A stretch of 64,000 bases of DNA from Hygrophila difformis (Eukaryota > Streptophyta > Magnoliopsida > Lamiales > Acanthaceae), in NCBI GenBank assembly GCA_030278955.1, contig JAOANR010000010.1:26848174-26912173 (forward strand). The letters are read 5' to 3'. The notes below the pieces were generated by a model. The model was not told the DNA's origin, did no database searches, and saw nothing but the letters and a program-made list of their open reading frames with translations. A program made the translations under genes and the position numbers. Positions 23,858 to 36,606 of the stretch are shown piece by piece (position 1 is the first letter of the stretch; every line of letters begins with the position of its first letter).

Positions 23858-25073
23858 TCAAACAAGTTTCGCAAATTTCACAAGTTTCATCAAGAGTTCA
23901 AGGTTTGACTCGGTCAACCACAGTTTAATGTAAAATGCGTCTAAAATCAGATTTAATTTCAAAAATTCCGAAATTTCACGTCTTACTCCAAAACGTCAAG
24001 ATCTACAACTTTCGTGTTTTAACTTTTTCAATCAGAGATACCTAAATAGGTCAAAAACACTAATTTTCACAGAAGTATAAATCTGTCCGAATTTCCTAGG
24101 TCACAGTTTAGAGATTTCGAATTCTACCTTAGCAAATCAACTCCAAAATTAACGAAATTTGACAGAGATCATCTTAAGACATATATCTACAAGTTTCATG
24201 TTCAGCAAAAGATCTAATTCATCCTATTTCTATTGTCAAAAACGCCAACAAGTTCGGGCCAAGAATCTGTCAAGATTTCAAGATCCACATCCTAGCAGTT
24301 CGGTTTCGGGTGGATTTCATATATCAAATCATCACGAAAAGTTCTGAAAATTTACGGAGCTGTTCTTAACGCATAGATCTACAACTCTTATGTTCAACGC
24401 TAAGCCTAGATCGGTCTAGATCCAAGGTAGAAATCACCAACAAGTTCGAACTAAAGTTCTGTCACCGTTTCAAGATCTAAACTCAAGGCAGGTCTGTTGT
24501 GGTCGTTTTCGGATAACAAAACACGATGAAAAATTATGAAAATTTTACAGTACATAGATCTATGTCTTAGGAACGTTTTTCGTGTTTTAAGTTTTTCCGT
24601 TCGAAGTCGTTTTAAGGTTCGGAAAAATTAGGCAAAACTGTTGCGCCGTTAAAAATCACATATGGACAGATTTACGAAAGATTTGCTCAAGTTTCTAGAT
24701 TTGAATATTTTTACTACTCCCAAAACCGTGTAAGCGTTAACTTACTGATTTACGGATGTCTCGGCTCGATGATTCGGAGGCGTGGCTTCCACGTTCTTCG
24801 TTCTCCCTCCGAGATCCTTCGTTTTTCCTCAACGCGTCCGGATCGGGGTTTAGAATAGGAAAGAGGTTTAATTAGGATTCGTTTTCGAATCTTGAATGGA
24901 AAAGAATGGACAAGAATGGTTCGAATCTTACCCCGATGATCGAAGACTCCTAATTTTCGTCCAAGTCAGTCCCTTGATTCGGTTTGTGCCTCCGACGACT
25001 CCGGAATTAGGGTTTTGTGTGTAGAGAGATTTCGTAGGGTTTTGTAAAGATGTTCGGGGCTCCCAAGAGGGTT

Positions 25074-25082
25074 TATTTATAG
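25074..25082 (-). promoter_or_regulatory. LTR TATA box
   Basis: The minus-strand CTATAAATA is conserved at the corresponding place in the LTRs at 49643-49651 and 54180-54188. It is therefore the likely RNA polymerase II core promoter of this family. Confidence 0.6.
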
Positions 25083-26114
25083 ATATTTAAGACCTAGGGC
25101 GTCCAAGATCTGACCCCAAGCGTCTTGAGTCGAGATATGTTCAACCGAAAGTCGAAAATCCGCGTTCGGGCGAGAAAATCGCGGAACGGCCGCAACTGCC
25201 AAGTGGCGCGCTCTTGGCGCGGTGAACCCCTAAAGACCGCGCGGCGACCGCGCCGTCCTGGCCTGGACTTCGGTCTGGGCCGGGTCGTGCGATCCGTCGG
25301 GCGTTTCCTCCTCTCTTTCGGACTTCTATCCCTCTATGTTCCCGGATTCGGATTTCCGGGGTATCTTCGGCTCCGATTTCCTATCTTAATTTTATTCGGA
25401 CCTAAATTTATGTTTGGACTCGAGTTATTGAGTCCATCGATGTCGGGTCCCCGTGTAACCGTTTATTCAATTAAATTGTCTCCGGCTTCCCGGGTTCTTG
25501 GAATTTTGATTCCTTTTTAATTTAAATTTCATTTCTCATCTTTTATGATTCTTTATCCCTTTATCATGTTTATTATATTTATTTATTTATTTATTTTATT
25601 TATTGCATTTATTTTATGTTGGAAAATTCTCGGGTATTACAGTCTACCCTCCTTAAGAATCAACTTCGTCCTCGAAGTTGTGTTTCGGCTTTTCTCGTGC
25701 TAAAGTCTTTTGTTTGTTTTATTATTTTGTGACTGAACTTAGAATTAAAACTTCTAAGCTGCCTACGTACCCGGTGAAGGGATCAAGCCATAACGTAGTT
25801 CAAAATAATTTGAATATGTTTATTTATTCATTCGGAATACATATCGTCAAAAATAAATGTCTATTTTACGGGGTATTACACGAAGAACAACATTGATTTG
25901 GAAAAATTGGGAAGATAAATCCAATAAATCGAAAGACGAATGTACTACAGGATGTCATTTATAAATTAATTAATGATTACAAATATATCTAGCAAAATGA
26001 TATATTTAAAAAATGCAAAATCAAATATATTACAAAAATTTTTATTGTAAATTTATAAATTAAGTAATGTAAAATTGTTATGGGCGATTAGGACATTGCA
26101 GAAGAAAACCCTAG

Positions 26115-27676
26115 ATGACTCTCGTTTCCTCTCATGGCCCTCTCCCGACGGCCTCCGCCCGCCCCTCGCCGGAACCCCTGGACTTCTCTCAACACCAGAC
26201 TTCCCCCCCCCCACGTTCGTACAAGGATGCGACCTGCAGCGTTCCTAGCGTGGACACCGCTGGGCCTTTCTCTGACGTTTCATTCACGGAGTTGGTAGAC
26301 ACGGGTTGGTTGGACGACAATCCGCTTCTCCCAACGGTAGATTTTCATGCAGCAGCCCTGGATCGTATGTGTGCACCGTTCCTTGATGCTCTCGTCGTCA
26401 AAGTTCTCGGACGAAGGGTTGCTTTCCCGATCTTAAAGGAACGGCTTTTGAAACTTTGGAAGCCGAAAGGTGAAGTTGCCATCACCGACACTGCTAAAGG
26501 ACATCTGATTGTCAAGTTCATGCTTCCTGAGGACAAAAAAAAAAGGTTCTTTTCGATGGGCCATGGTCGGTGTTTGATCACCATGTGGCAGTTGCCCCTT
26601 GGTCAAGGGAATTCATGAAGACGTCTGTCCAAATTACGAAATCCACGGTGTGGGCGAGGATATTGGACTTGGACCCGGTGTACTATAATGAGGACTCGCT
26701 GAGCATTATTGGCAACATGTTTGGAAAATTTATGAGGTTTGATGCCACCACGAAGGAGATCAGCCGCGGACAGTTTGCTAGAGTTAGTGTTGAGGTGGAT
26801 CTCATGAAGCCTCTTGTGGGGAAGATCCGGGTGGATGGTGAATGGCTTCGCATCTCATATGAGGGATTGCACAACATCTGCACCACATGTGGGAAGTTTA
26901 GTTATGGTCCGGGTTCATGTGATCATAAGGGCACAATACATGAGACCCAGTCGGAGGAGAAGGAGGTTGAGGAGGAGGACGCAGGAGCAGGGGTTGACGA
27001 CCAACATGGGGGCCGACCATCTGGCAATGCAAATTCCAACACCTCGACGGTTCAAAAGCCAGTTGACATGGTGACGGATATTCCTGTGGCGACCCATGGG
27101 GACTGGATTATGGTGGTCAGAAAGCCGAGGCCCAACATGAATCGATTCGCACAACCAGGCCGGCCAGACACAGCTCCAGGACTACCTCAGTCTCCCAATC
27201 ATGCTGCTTCCCTGCAGGTTAACCGACCGCGGCAGGAGAGGAATCCCAATACAACAGTTCGTGCTAGGCAGCCTTTGGATCCGTTGAGGCATGTTCCTGG
27301 ACAAGGCCTGGCAACTGATTCGCAATTGTCAGACACGACACTTGAGGATCGAGGTAAAGCGACGGCGGTTATCCTGCAGCAGACTAGTGGCCCTGGAGAG
27401 GGGCCTTCTTGTAGCACTGGACTGGACCTTGTGGTGGTGACAGGTGACACTGGAGAATTGAAGACTCCTGGGAGCCAGACATTAAAGAGGCCTCGGATTG
27501 ATGAGAAGCGGCCATCTGTTCGGGATGGAGGACGGAGGGAGCGAGAAGGGTCTTCCTCCCAAGGCTATAAGCTAGTTGGTGTAAATAAATTTCTCCTGCT
27601 TCAGGACCATGCTCATGAGGATTCACTCGATGGGGATGGCGAGGAAGAGGGGAACGGTGTTCGTATGGACGAGTAA
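26115..27676 (+). pseudogene. LINE ORF1 (DUF4283 / zinc knuckle), frameshifted at A10
   Basis: The start is the ATG at 26115, 30 bases inside the element. The first part runs to 26618. At the ten-A run 26536-26545 the frame moves by one, and the second part (to 27676) resumes the DUF4283 signature GPWSVFDHHVAVAPW. It then has a zinc knuckle CTTCGKFSYGPGSC in which the usual His is Tyr, and a long Pro/Gly/Glu-rich tail. It acts in LINE RNA packaging by family analogy. The shift could be a simple A-run indel, or less likely slippage. Confidence 0.85.
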
Positions 27677-27725
27677 GATGATGGTTGTATACTGTAGGAA
27701 GGGTAGGGTTTTCATAATATTATTT

Positions 27726-30700
27726 ATGGAGTTTAAAGACTTTACTATTATTACGTGGAATGTGTGCGGAATGATGAGTCGAACAGCACAGCGGTGGATG
27801 GGTGACTTGATCAGGGAGCATAAGCCGGATGTGCTTTGTGTATTAGAACCCAGGGGACCTTTTTCGAGGTTGCGAGGCTTTTTTGTGCGATTGGGATACA
27901 ACCCGGTGGCTGTACAGGACGCTCAGGGTATGGGAGGTGGTATTTGGATTCTGCAAGCTATGGCGCTAAGTTGCCAAGTTACTGTGGTTGATTCTCAGGC
28001 CAGAATGATCACTCTTGAGCTGAGTCGGAGAACAATGAGTTGGATGTTTACTGCATTATATGCCGCTCCAAACTACCAATGACGGAGAGCTAATTGGATG
28101 AAGTTGAGTCACCTCGCTGAGGTGGTGCATGGGCCTTGGCTCATTTGTGGAGACTGGAACGAAATCCTTGGCGAAGACGAGGTGCAGGGGGGTGTTTATT
28201 TGGCTGAAAGAGCTTTGGAGCTATGGGGTGTGTGTGACTCTTGTCAACTGATAGCGGTTCCGACGGTGGGGCCAGCTTTCACTTGGACGCGTATGGCGGG
28301 TGGGGGTCGCCGTATTAGTAAACGCCTTGATAGAGGCCTGGCAAATATGGACTGGATGAGTTCGTTTGAGGAAGGTCGGATTGTTCACTTGCCTAGAATG
28401 GGATCGGATCATTGCCCATTGCATATCCGCTGTGGGGAACGCCTCTCCGCTCCGGGAGCCAGGCCGTTTCGGTGGGAAGCGACTTGGGGATTGCATGGGG
28501 ATCATAAGGCGGTGGTACTGGACAGTAGAGCATGTAGTGATGGGAGCTTCCAGAATTTGATGAATTTGGTTAGAGATAAATCAGTGGAGTTTAATCGCCA
28601 ATCGTTTGGAAACATTCGAGATAGGAAGCGAAAGTTGAAGAATCGTATTATGGGACTGGAGAAGAGACTGGCTCTTGTGGACTCTGCATGGATGAGACGA
28701 TTGGAAGGGGAGTTGAAGGCGGAACTGGAACTGCTATTGGAACAAGAGGAAATACTGTGGTATCAAAAAGCGAGGGACCGGTGGGTACGATTGGGAGACC
28801 GCAATACTAAGTATTTTCATGCCATAACGCAAATTTATCGACGAAAGGGACGCATCTATGGGCTTAAGATTGGCGAGGATTGGGAGATGCGGCAGGATGT
28901 GCTTCAAAATCATGCTGTGGAGTATTTCACTAATATATTCGCGGCGCATCCGGCGGCAGGTGCGGCTCTGCCTGTCGGGGATCCAATTTCGGAGGCCCAC
29001 AAAGGGGTATTGGCGCAGCCTGTGCAGGAGAATGATGTCCACGAGGCCGTATCGTCGATGAGATCTTTTGCTGCACCGGGATCGGATGGGTTCCCTGCGG
29101 CTTTTTATAAAGACTACTGGAGATTCTCAAAGAGCCCCTTACTAATATGGTGGGGAATGCGGTAGTATCATGCGCGCTTCCTGGCGCCTTATCCCATGCG
29201 CATATGTGCCTCATACCAAAAGTTGAAGTTCCTGCCACTATTCAGGAATTTAGGCCGTTGATGCTTTGCAATGTGGCGTTCAAAATTATTACCAAAATTT
29301 TGATGCAACGGTTGCGGCCGATTCTGTGTGAGATCATCAGTCCATTTCAATCGGCCTTTTTGCCTGGGCGAGGCACTGCTGACAACGGTATCCTCCTCCA
29401 GGAGCTGGTGGCATCACTTGAGCATCCCCGGGCGCGTTGTCGGGCTGCGATATTGAAGATAGATCTAGCTAAAGCTTATGACACTGTCAGGTGGGATTTC
29501 CTCGCAGAGTGTTTACTGGAGCTGGACCTCCCAGCGGGTTGTCGAGATTTAATTAAAGCATGTGTTCAGACTTCTAGCTTTTCCTTATTATGGAATGGTT
29601 CACCTATCGGCCATATACCAGTGGGGAGGGGACTGCGTCAGGGGGACCCATTGTCACCCTATCTGTTTGTTATTATCATGGAGAAATTATCCTGGACAAT
29701 TCTTTGTGAGGTTAATGCAGGTCACTGGCGGCCTATGCGGCTTCGGGTGGATGGATTGGGTATTTCTCACTTAATGTTTGTTGACGATCTTGTGTTTTGT
29801 TCAGAGTTGGTGGAAGATAGTATCAAGAGTATGGTGGATGTTTTGGCTCGATTTGGTAGTCAATCTGGACTGAAAATGAATGCTGGCAAATCAACTATTG
29901 TTTGCTCGGCGAGTGTGACTAATGTTGAGAAACTTTGGCTTGAGAATTATCTAGGCATTAAGGTTGGGGGAGAGCTAGGGAAGTACTTAGGTTTCCCAAT
30001 TATCCAAGGGCGAGTGAAAATGGCGCATTTTGATGGTTTGATGAGGAAATTAGAAGACAGGTTGAGCTCCTGGTCGGGGTTTCTCCTGAATAAGGCTGGG
30101 AGGGTGACGAAAGCTCGTGCGGTGTTGGCGGCCATGCCAATCTATACCATGCAGATTCATCTCTTGCCGCAAGGTGTGTGCAATAATATCAACAAATTGC
30201 TTAGGCGTTGGATATGGAAGGGTTCGGAGGGACGCGGTCTACACCTCGTGAAAAAATGGGAGAGCTTGATCGGCCCCCGCAAGTTGGGGGGTCTGGGGTT
30301 TCGGGATACTCGACAAATGAATATGGCGCTACTCGGGCGATTGATTTGGGACTGGATGTTCAAGCCTGAGAAGCTGTGGGTTTCTGTATTGAGAAATAAA
30401 TACGACCAGGGAGGGGGACTCTTGCCTCAAGCTCATTATTGTAGCACTAAGGTATGGAAGATGTTGATCAAAGTGGGAGAAGTTTTTAATAAAGGCTATG
30501 GTGTTCACATTGGTGACGGGGAAAGCTCCTTATGGTATTCACCATGGTGGAAAGGTGGAACTCTTGCTGACCAAGTTCCTTTTCTCCACTTCTGTGATGT
30601 TCATCTCAAGATAAAAGATATTATTCAGGAGGGCAAGTGGATGTTGGATGATATTTACTCCTGGCTGCCGCAAGCGATCAAGGAAGAACTGAGGGAGGCA

Positions 30701-31780
30701 CCAGCGCCTGTGCTTGCACCACACGTTCAGGATGTGTTACATTGGAGGCCGGATAGGATGGGATTATATATAGTAAAATCTAGATATGAGAGGCTGCATA
30801 GGTTTGGGACGAATGAGGAGGGATGGGCATGGATGTGGCGTTCATGCATCCCGGAGAAAATAGGGTTTCTGCTTTGGTTGGTCGGGCATGGGGCTCTCCC
30901 GTGTAATCTCTTGCGACATCGCAGGCGTTTGAATCCCTCACCTCTTTGTACTATATGTGGGGAGCAGGTGGAGGATTGGCGTCATGCACTATTCTTATGC
31001 GCATGGGCAACAGACGTTTGGCGACGTGGGGGTTTTCTACTCGTACACACTGTGGCTGCCATTGATGATGCTGGGGGGAGACATTGGTTGGAGTGGAATT
31101 ATCGGAGATCTGGACCCGTCTTCCTTGCGATCCTTTGGACTGTGTGGATTGAGAGGAACGGGTGTGTGTTTAGAGGTCATGCCTCTACGCCTTAGCAGTT
31201 GATGTACCGAGCTCAACACCTTCGGCGAATGTTGGAGAGTAACGTTCGCCAGCTGCAAGGGGAGAGGCCGATTCGAACAATCCGCTGGAAGGCTGATTCT
31301 GATGTTGGATGGCTCCTCCATTCTGATGGTAGTGTCTCTACTGCTGGTGCTGGCTATGCAGCGGTTATTCGTAACAGTGGGGGTGAGTGGCGGCTTGGCT
31401 TCTGTGGGCGTCTTCGGGGCCGTGAGGTGCTTGAGGTTGAGTTGCTAGCGCTACGCTTTGGATTAGAACTGGCAACGAATAATGGAATTATGTTGCAGTG
31501 TTGCTATGTGGAGTCATTGGAGGTAGTAAGCTTAGTCAAGGGTGAGGTTAATCAAAGACATGCATTTTGGCCATCTATAACTACGATCAGATCTTTGTTG
31601 AGTAATATGGAGGGCTGCGCTCTTCGGCATGTACTTAGGGAAGGCAATCAAGTGGCGGATGCTTTGGCGCATCGTGCCGCACGATCGGAGGAGTTTTACA
31701 CCACATGGGCCTTCCCTCCGGATGACGTGAGGACTTATATTGAGATGGATTCACAGGGTACAGTGTTTCAGCGGCGATAG
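27726..31780 (+). pseudogene. LINE ORF2 polyprotein, three lesions
   Basis: The start is ATG 27726 (MEFKDFTIITWNVCG), the typical beginning of an APE endonuclease. An in-frame TGA stands at 28080-28082. The endonuclease continues (CGDWNEI near 28147, SDHCPLHI near 28405). A one-base frameshift near 29125-29150 leads into RT. Motifs are FRPLMLCNVAFKIITK, FLPGRG, KIDLAKAYDTVRWDFL, RQGDPLSPYLF and FVDD (29777-29788, where most relatives have FADD or YADD). A zf-RVT segment lies near 30840-31020 (CTICGEQVEDWRHALFLC). TAG at 31193-31195 separates RNase H (31199-31780; HSDGS, EVELLAL, EGNQVADAL). The third RNase H acidic site reads VES rather than the usual TDS. Confidence 0.92.
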
Positions 31781-31888
31781 AGCTCAGCTCGGATAATGGC
31801 ATGCATTTCTTGATTCTTTGGTTCGTTTATTTGTTATTTTTTTCTTTTTTTCTTTGCTCGCCTTCTCAGGCTGTGTCACCCAAAAAAA
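31781..31888 (+). other. LINE 3' UTR and short A tail
   Basis: This is a T-rich 100-bp tail ending in a run of A next to the right TSD copy. It does not share the longer 3' UTR blocks of the LINE at 1-5985, so the two belong to different families. Confidence 0.75.
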
Positions 31889-31903
31889 AAAATTGTTATG
31901 GGC

Positions 31904-32136
31904 TAAATCAATCAAATAAGAAAATTATGAAAATAGCTTAACTGTCAAAGTTGTTAAACCACTTTGTCATATTTTTACTTACAAACCACTTTATCATATT
32001 TTTCTCAATAATATGGTTAGAAAATTCATATAACCCAAAATTACGTAATAAAATATTTAAAAACTTAAAATATTATGTTATTTCTTTTTTCAATGTAAAT
32101 TTTACTTCCCGCGCATTGCGCGGGCGGGTATGCTAG
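31904..32136 (+). mobile_element. Helitron 3' end, split by the LINE
   Basis: The plus strand ends cccgcgcattgcgcggg (32108-32124, 7-bp stem, 3-nt loop), then eight bases, then CTAG (32133-32136), followed by T. This is a textbook Helitron terminator. The LINE at 26086-31888 is inserted upstream within it. The 5' end lies left of 26070, probably left of the gypsy element, and I could not fix it. Confidence 0.83.
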
Positions 32137-32665
32137 TATTATATATTCTAATATTAGGAATAAATGACGAAGATGAATAGATTTGCAATCCTACGGTCAT
32201 TGAATTTTAGGATGAAGTGAATTTATTTTCTACACCTTTGATATGTATCTTTATGATAGATATGCATATCTTTGAAGTAAAATTATTGTTTAAACCCATA
32301 ATATATAATTTTTATAAAGTGATTAATAATAACTTAAAAGGACAATATAGTCAACATAATAAAAGTATGTTCCATGATTTATTATATAGATAGATTATCA
32401 TCCCTACTATTATACATATTATAAATTGATTATTCAATATATATTTTTAGTGATGTATTTTGTATTTAAAATATGGTTATTATATTCATATAGGATTATA
32501 TATTTTAGACATAAAATTTTAACCTAAATTAAATAATTTAATAATATTACAATAATATTCATTAAAATATATATACTAATAAATAATTTATATTATATAT
32601 TTTTAATCAATTTATATCTTTTAAGTGTCATAAAAAAATTCATATCTTTTTAAGATATATATGAA
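32137..32665. repeat. 530-bp block, second copy of 21116-21645
   Basis: Near-identical to 21116-21645. Its left edge coincides exactly with the Helitron CTAG^T junction at 32136/32137, so the Helitron was inserted at, or removed, the original left part of this copy. Confidence 0.9.
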
Positions 32666-33830
32666 GATTTTCTGAAGATTTTATTATATTAATAGATAGA
32701 TTTATTTCCTAAATATAGATATTGATGATGTGGAAGGTGAGTTGGAATTAATCAGCGATTAATCATCAATGACGTGGATTAATTGTAGCTATTGATTATA
32801 AAATGGTGGTATAACTACTGATATAACCCTAAAGATCAAAAAGAATTAGTTATACTGAATAAGGATAAAAGAGTCTGCACATACAAAAAAGTATTCAGGA
32901 TTTATTATATAGATATAGATATTTGTTGGAAATTTATTATGCAACATCTGATTTGAATCAAGAGTTCTATGTCCAAGGGAAGGATCCCAAAATAATTTGA
33001 CCACAATATCTACATAATATTATCATGCATACATTTATATGAGAAGATAAATAAATTACCCAAAATATATGGCGGGGTTAGACAGAATTTGTTACACAAA
33101 GATGAGTTAGCCTTGAGATGAGAAGAGTTCAAAAGAATAATTTATTTAGGCTAAAAATGACAGGAATAATCCGGATAATCTGGACTGCAAACATCTGCTA
33201 TCCAGTTCCCAAGTATTCCAGGTGGAATGATTTTTAGACAGAAAGGAATTCCAAGTGATGGTGACCGCCGTCATTCAGCTCCTTTTTGTCTGTGAAAGAA
33301 AGAAAAACCCACATATTTTCTCACTATAATAATTCTCAAATAATGTTGGTCGACATCATTTAATAATACAACAACTTGAATTCAGGTTTTGAAATTAAGG
33401 TAAAGAAAATAAAACTGTATCTAATTAGGAACTGACTGAGTGGCTAATCGTTATCCCTGTGAAGAGACCTTTTTGCCGGAGCTTCCACCAGTCTCAAATC
33501 AGACCATGCAAAATAATGAATAATAATTAATACACAGAAGACGAGCTACTCATATCCCTAAAAGAGATATTTTTGCCAACATTAATTTGTGATATTCCTT
33601 ATTACTCATTTCATACACAAAATAAAATGAAAAATAAAAATAAAGAAAAATAAAAGATTTTTGGTACTGCACATGTGTCAATTGTACAGTAATTTTGACA
33701 CTGGTAGGTCGAGTTATGCAATAGATAGAGGTTTAGGTGTAATGGACGTAGGTCCAATGCACCCATGCAACTTGCACATCTCAGAAGAATAAAAATATTT
33801 TTTTAGTCTTTTAATAAAATAAAATAAAAA
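32666..33830. other. Non-coding, with further Helitron-like 5' ends on the minus strand
   Basis: On the minus strand TCTATCTATTAATATAATAA starts at 32700, and TCTATATCTATATAATAAATC starts at 32919. Each is preceded by A, as at Helitron 5' ends. No coding sequence was found. The rest, to 33830, is unremarkable. Confidence 0.45.
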
Positions 33831-33839
33831 TCAGATGGG

Positions 33840-34180
33840 GTCTAATGGATCAGATGTGGTTTAGACCACACCTGATAGACCGCATCTGGTTGACAAAATA
33901 GTTAAGGCATGAAAGGTGATCATGATATGAGATGCAGTTTTAACCGCATCCAGATAGACCGCATCCAGGTGAGACCGCATCTATGTGAGATGAATGCAAC
34001 AGAAATAATTACAACACTTTATGTGAGATGCGGTCTAGTGGAGAGGTGCGGTCTAGACCGCACCCGATAGACCGCATCTGCATGCAATTTTCTTTAAGGC
34101 ATTTTTTGGTTCACAAAGTATTGGGTACGGTTTCTTTGGTGTGGTTTATGATAGGTGCAGTATTAAACCGCACCCTTCAT
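33840..34180. repeat. Cluster of palindromic accgcatc motifs (left)
   Basis: About ten copies of gatgcggt/accgcatc-like words occur in 340 bp. They include the perfect 20-nt palindrome ggtgcggtctagaccgcacc (34045-34064) and near-palindromes at 33851-33872 and 33931-33950. The same family of words recurs at 38435-38810. They could be subterminal binding sites of a DNA transposon. Confidence 0.85.
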
Positions 34181-34859
34181 TTCGCAGCAGTGCCATCTCG
34201 CACTTATACTTGTGAAATTTTAATATTTTTTAACACATGTATAAATAATGGGTTTCTAACATACAAGTAGATAAAAAGCTAAAAAAAATAAAATTGAAGC
34301 TACACATGCCAACCTACATCTAAAATATAAAAATTAAAGAACAAGCTAAGAACACCAAAATTAATCTAAGGAAACATAATAAAAATAAAATTTTAGATCT
34401 AGGCAAAAATAAATAAAAATAAAAATAAAACCTAGAAATAAGCACTATCTCTAAAATTATCTAGCTATCCAAGAACAATAAAAATAAAAATAGATCTAAG
34501 GCTACAAATATGCTCAAAACCCACATTCATGCATTTTATTAAAAAATTCAAGTCAAAATATGATGTCAAATGACAAATCTAAAACACCACATGAGACAAG
34601 AATAATATTTTTGTTGTGTCAAGTCTAACTCGTGCCATCATACATTTGGTAAAATAACACAATAGACAAGAAACACATTTTAAGGTATGAAAAACAAAAT
34701 AAATAGAAGGGTAAGAAAACCCATACCAAATTTGTGAAGCATTTTCTTGTATTTCATCAATTAAAAAGCATTAAAAGTTCAAGAACAACCCATTAATTGG
34801 GTGTTCTCAAATTTATTTCTACACTAGAAAGTTGTAAAAATATGGAGTAGCTAGATATA
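34181..34859. other. AT-rich, non-coding
   Basis: The stretch has many aaaataaaa words. No ORF or repeat end was recognised. Confidence 0.4.
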
Positions 34860-35989
34860 TAGCAAATAGAATAAGGCATCCTCTTATGACGCAGCTGATG
34901 CTGGTTTAGCTCGGTTCACTCATTTAGCGAAGGAATCAAAGAAGAAACCCATCTTGAAATATAGGGAAATGATAGTAGTTTCTCAGTGCTTATTCTATAT
35001 ATACTTGAAATGCTGCTTCCGCGGCATTATCTATTGTGTTTGTTGCTGATGCGCTAATCTAATCTAAGTATATAGGCTTTTTGCGACGAAGATCTATCAA
35101 TAGCTAGTTCAAGAAGTTAGCAAGTTTCTTTCTTTCTTTCCTTATTTCCGGACATTAGGAATAAGAACAAGGAATAGTAAGTCTTTACCTTATTACTTTT
35201 ACAGATACGAATAGGAAACACTGAAACGAATAGGAAGTACTTGAACCAATAGATACTAGAGCAAGGAACAGCTGCGAATGATAATTGTTTTGGTGCCGCC
35301 TAAAGGTTCTGTTCTTGATTTGGGCAATTAAAATACTCATACGCCTCACTTAAGCAATTCTTTTTCTTTTTTTTTAGTATCAAGCTGTTGATACTAGATA
35401 AAAGGTAACTCCAACAATTTCTTTGTCCCCAACGCCCTAGACAAAAGACCCCTGGGAGATACGATCAAAGGTTTTTATTCCTCTATATAATAAGTAAGGC
35501 TGTTAGACTCGTTCTTCTTGAGTTAAAGTGCTTCCTATCGTTTGTCTGCTTGAAAGCTGGCATTGAGTGTGCACCTTGGGAATACTTTTTTTGGAGAACT
35601 TATCATTTCTATGGGAAAGGTTTCCAATACGGATTCTGCCGTTGTCGAGCAACAAAGCGTTGCAGTTTACTTCTTTCTTTGAAGAAAGTGCGGAAAGTCA
35701 ATACTCGCTGAGCTGCCTTTCATAGTTCCTGTTCATTGGTTCCTTATCGCATACCCGGCTCTCTCGAGCATCACTAACCAGTTAAGCTCGGCTTGTGGGC
35801 TTTTGTGTTCGAACCTCGAATCCGCCAGGGGACATGCCCTCGGTTGTTCTAGAATAGCTTGTTCTCAGAGATGCTACATAAACGCTGTTGAGGGATTGAG
35901 ACAAAAAAGACTGATGCAACATTTTCTATTATAATAAGATAAGACATGAATCTCCCTTTAGAAGCCTAAAAATAAGATTGGATAGCGCA

Positions 35990-36110
35990 TTAGAGCATTG
36001 AGAGGACCATTCTCTAGTACGAGAGGACTGGGAACATGTTGAGATCGGCCTCAAAAGGGGGGAACTATAGGATCGACCCCTGGTCTAATTCCACGCCTTA
36101 TTTAGAAAGT
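35990..36110 (+). pseudogene. Large-subunit rRNA fragment (sarcin-ricin loop), mitochondrial-type
   Basis: It contains ctctagtacgagaggactgg, which includes the universally conserved AGTACGAGAGGA of the 23S/26S sarcin-ricin loop, with the matching left arm gagaggaccattctct. Beyond this core the expected flanking rRNA sequence is not present, so only a short piece in a scrambled context remains. Confidence 0.6.
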
Positions 36111-36606
36111 TACGTGGGCGTCGCGTAAAGTGAAGATTGGGGGAGTAGAGAAAATTCCCTTCTGGGGTATTCCGAAGGTGTAACCTAGGCAACGAAAAAG
36201 GGGCCCGATACTGAAACTAGAGGAGCGACCAGTTGGTTCACCATTCTCTATTTCCTATCCAAAGAAAGAGCTTATTCTAGCAAAAACCACTACCGTAATG
36301 CATATTAAATATGCAGGCCGTTAAAGCGAAGCATCCCTCTCTTAGCATCTTACCCGGTTCGCCCTTTACAAAAGACTATACTTTTAGATTCTTATTATTA
36401 GCCTACCCCGGAATAACCATTAAATTAAGGGATGGAATAGAAAGAACGCGAAAGGCTAGCTTGGATAGAATTAGTAAATAGCTACCAATAGCACTTGATT
36501 CATAACATTAAACTCTTTTTCTAACATAAAGCTGAGAGCAAGCATTAATAACTGGCCGTTTTGATTCTTTGGAACAACTCGATGAATTTAGTAGATCGTT
36601 TTAGGA

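Larger units (their letters stand above)
22881..25879 (-). mobile_element. Solo LTR-like gypsy element, 3.0 kb, with 5-bp TSD
   Basis: On the minus strand it begins TGTAATACCCCGTAAAAT (25879) and ends GGGGTGTTACA (22881). A perfect 5-bp duplication, cgaag, flanks it (22876-22880 and 25880-25884). From 25641 leftwards it matches the LTRs of the gypsy element at 49086-56080. From 25879 to 25642 it matches the 246 bp just before that element's 3' LTR. It may be a solo LTR of a long-LTR form, or an element whose internal region was reduced. A TATA-like tatttatag (minus ctataaata) lies at 25074-25082. Open frames inside it are accidental. Confidence 0.85.
26086..31888 (+). mobile_element. Nearly complete L1-type LINE with TSD
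   Basis: The element has both ORFs, a short 3' UTR and an A tail. It is flanked by a direct repeat, aaaattgttatgggc (26071-26085 and 31889-31903); the first bases of the right copy merge with the A tail. It is about 5.8 kb, full length for a plant L1. The ORFs carry only one nonsense or frameshift change every 1-2 kb, so it inserted more recently than the LINE at 1-5985. It lies inside the Helitron that ends at 32136. Confidence 0.92.

Noticed and set aside
23613..23874. Minus-strand ORFs with repeated CGFDSPG / RVRFPR peptides
   Set aside because: They are the translation of the tandem repeat inside an LTR. There is no independent sign of coding.
25125..25520. 131-aa Arg-rich ORF, with relatives at 49204-49599 and 53741-54058
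   Set aside because: It recurs only because it lies in the LTRs of one gypsy family. It is on the antisense or sense strand without consistent start or motif, so it is a shadow ORF of promoter-like GC-rich LTR DNA.
35990..36110. A functional rRNA gene
   Set aside because: Only the conserved loop core matches. The flanks are unrelated, so it is a fragment.
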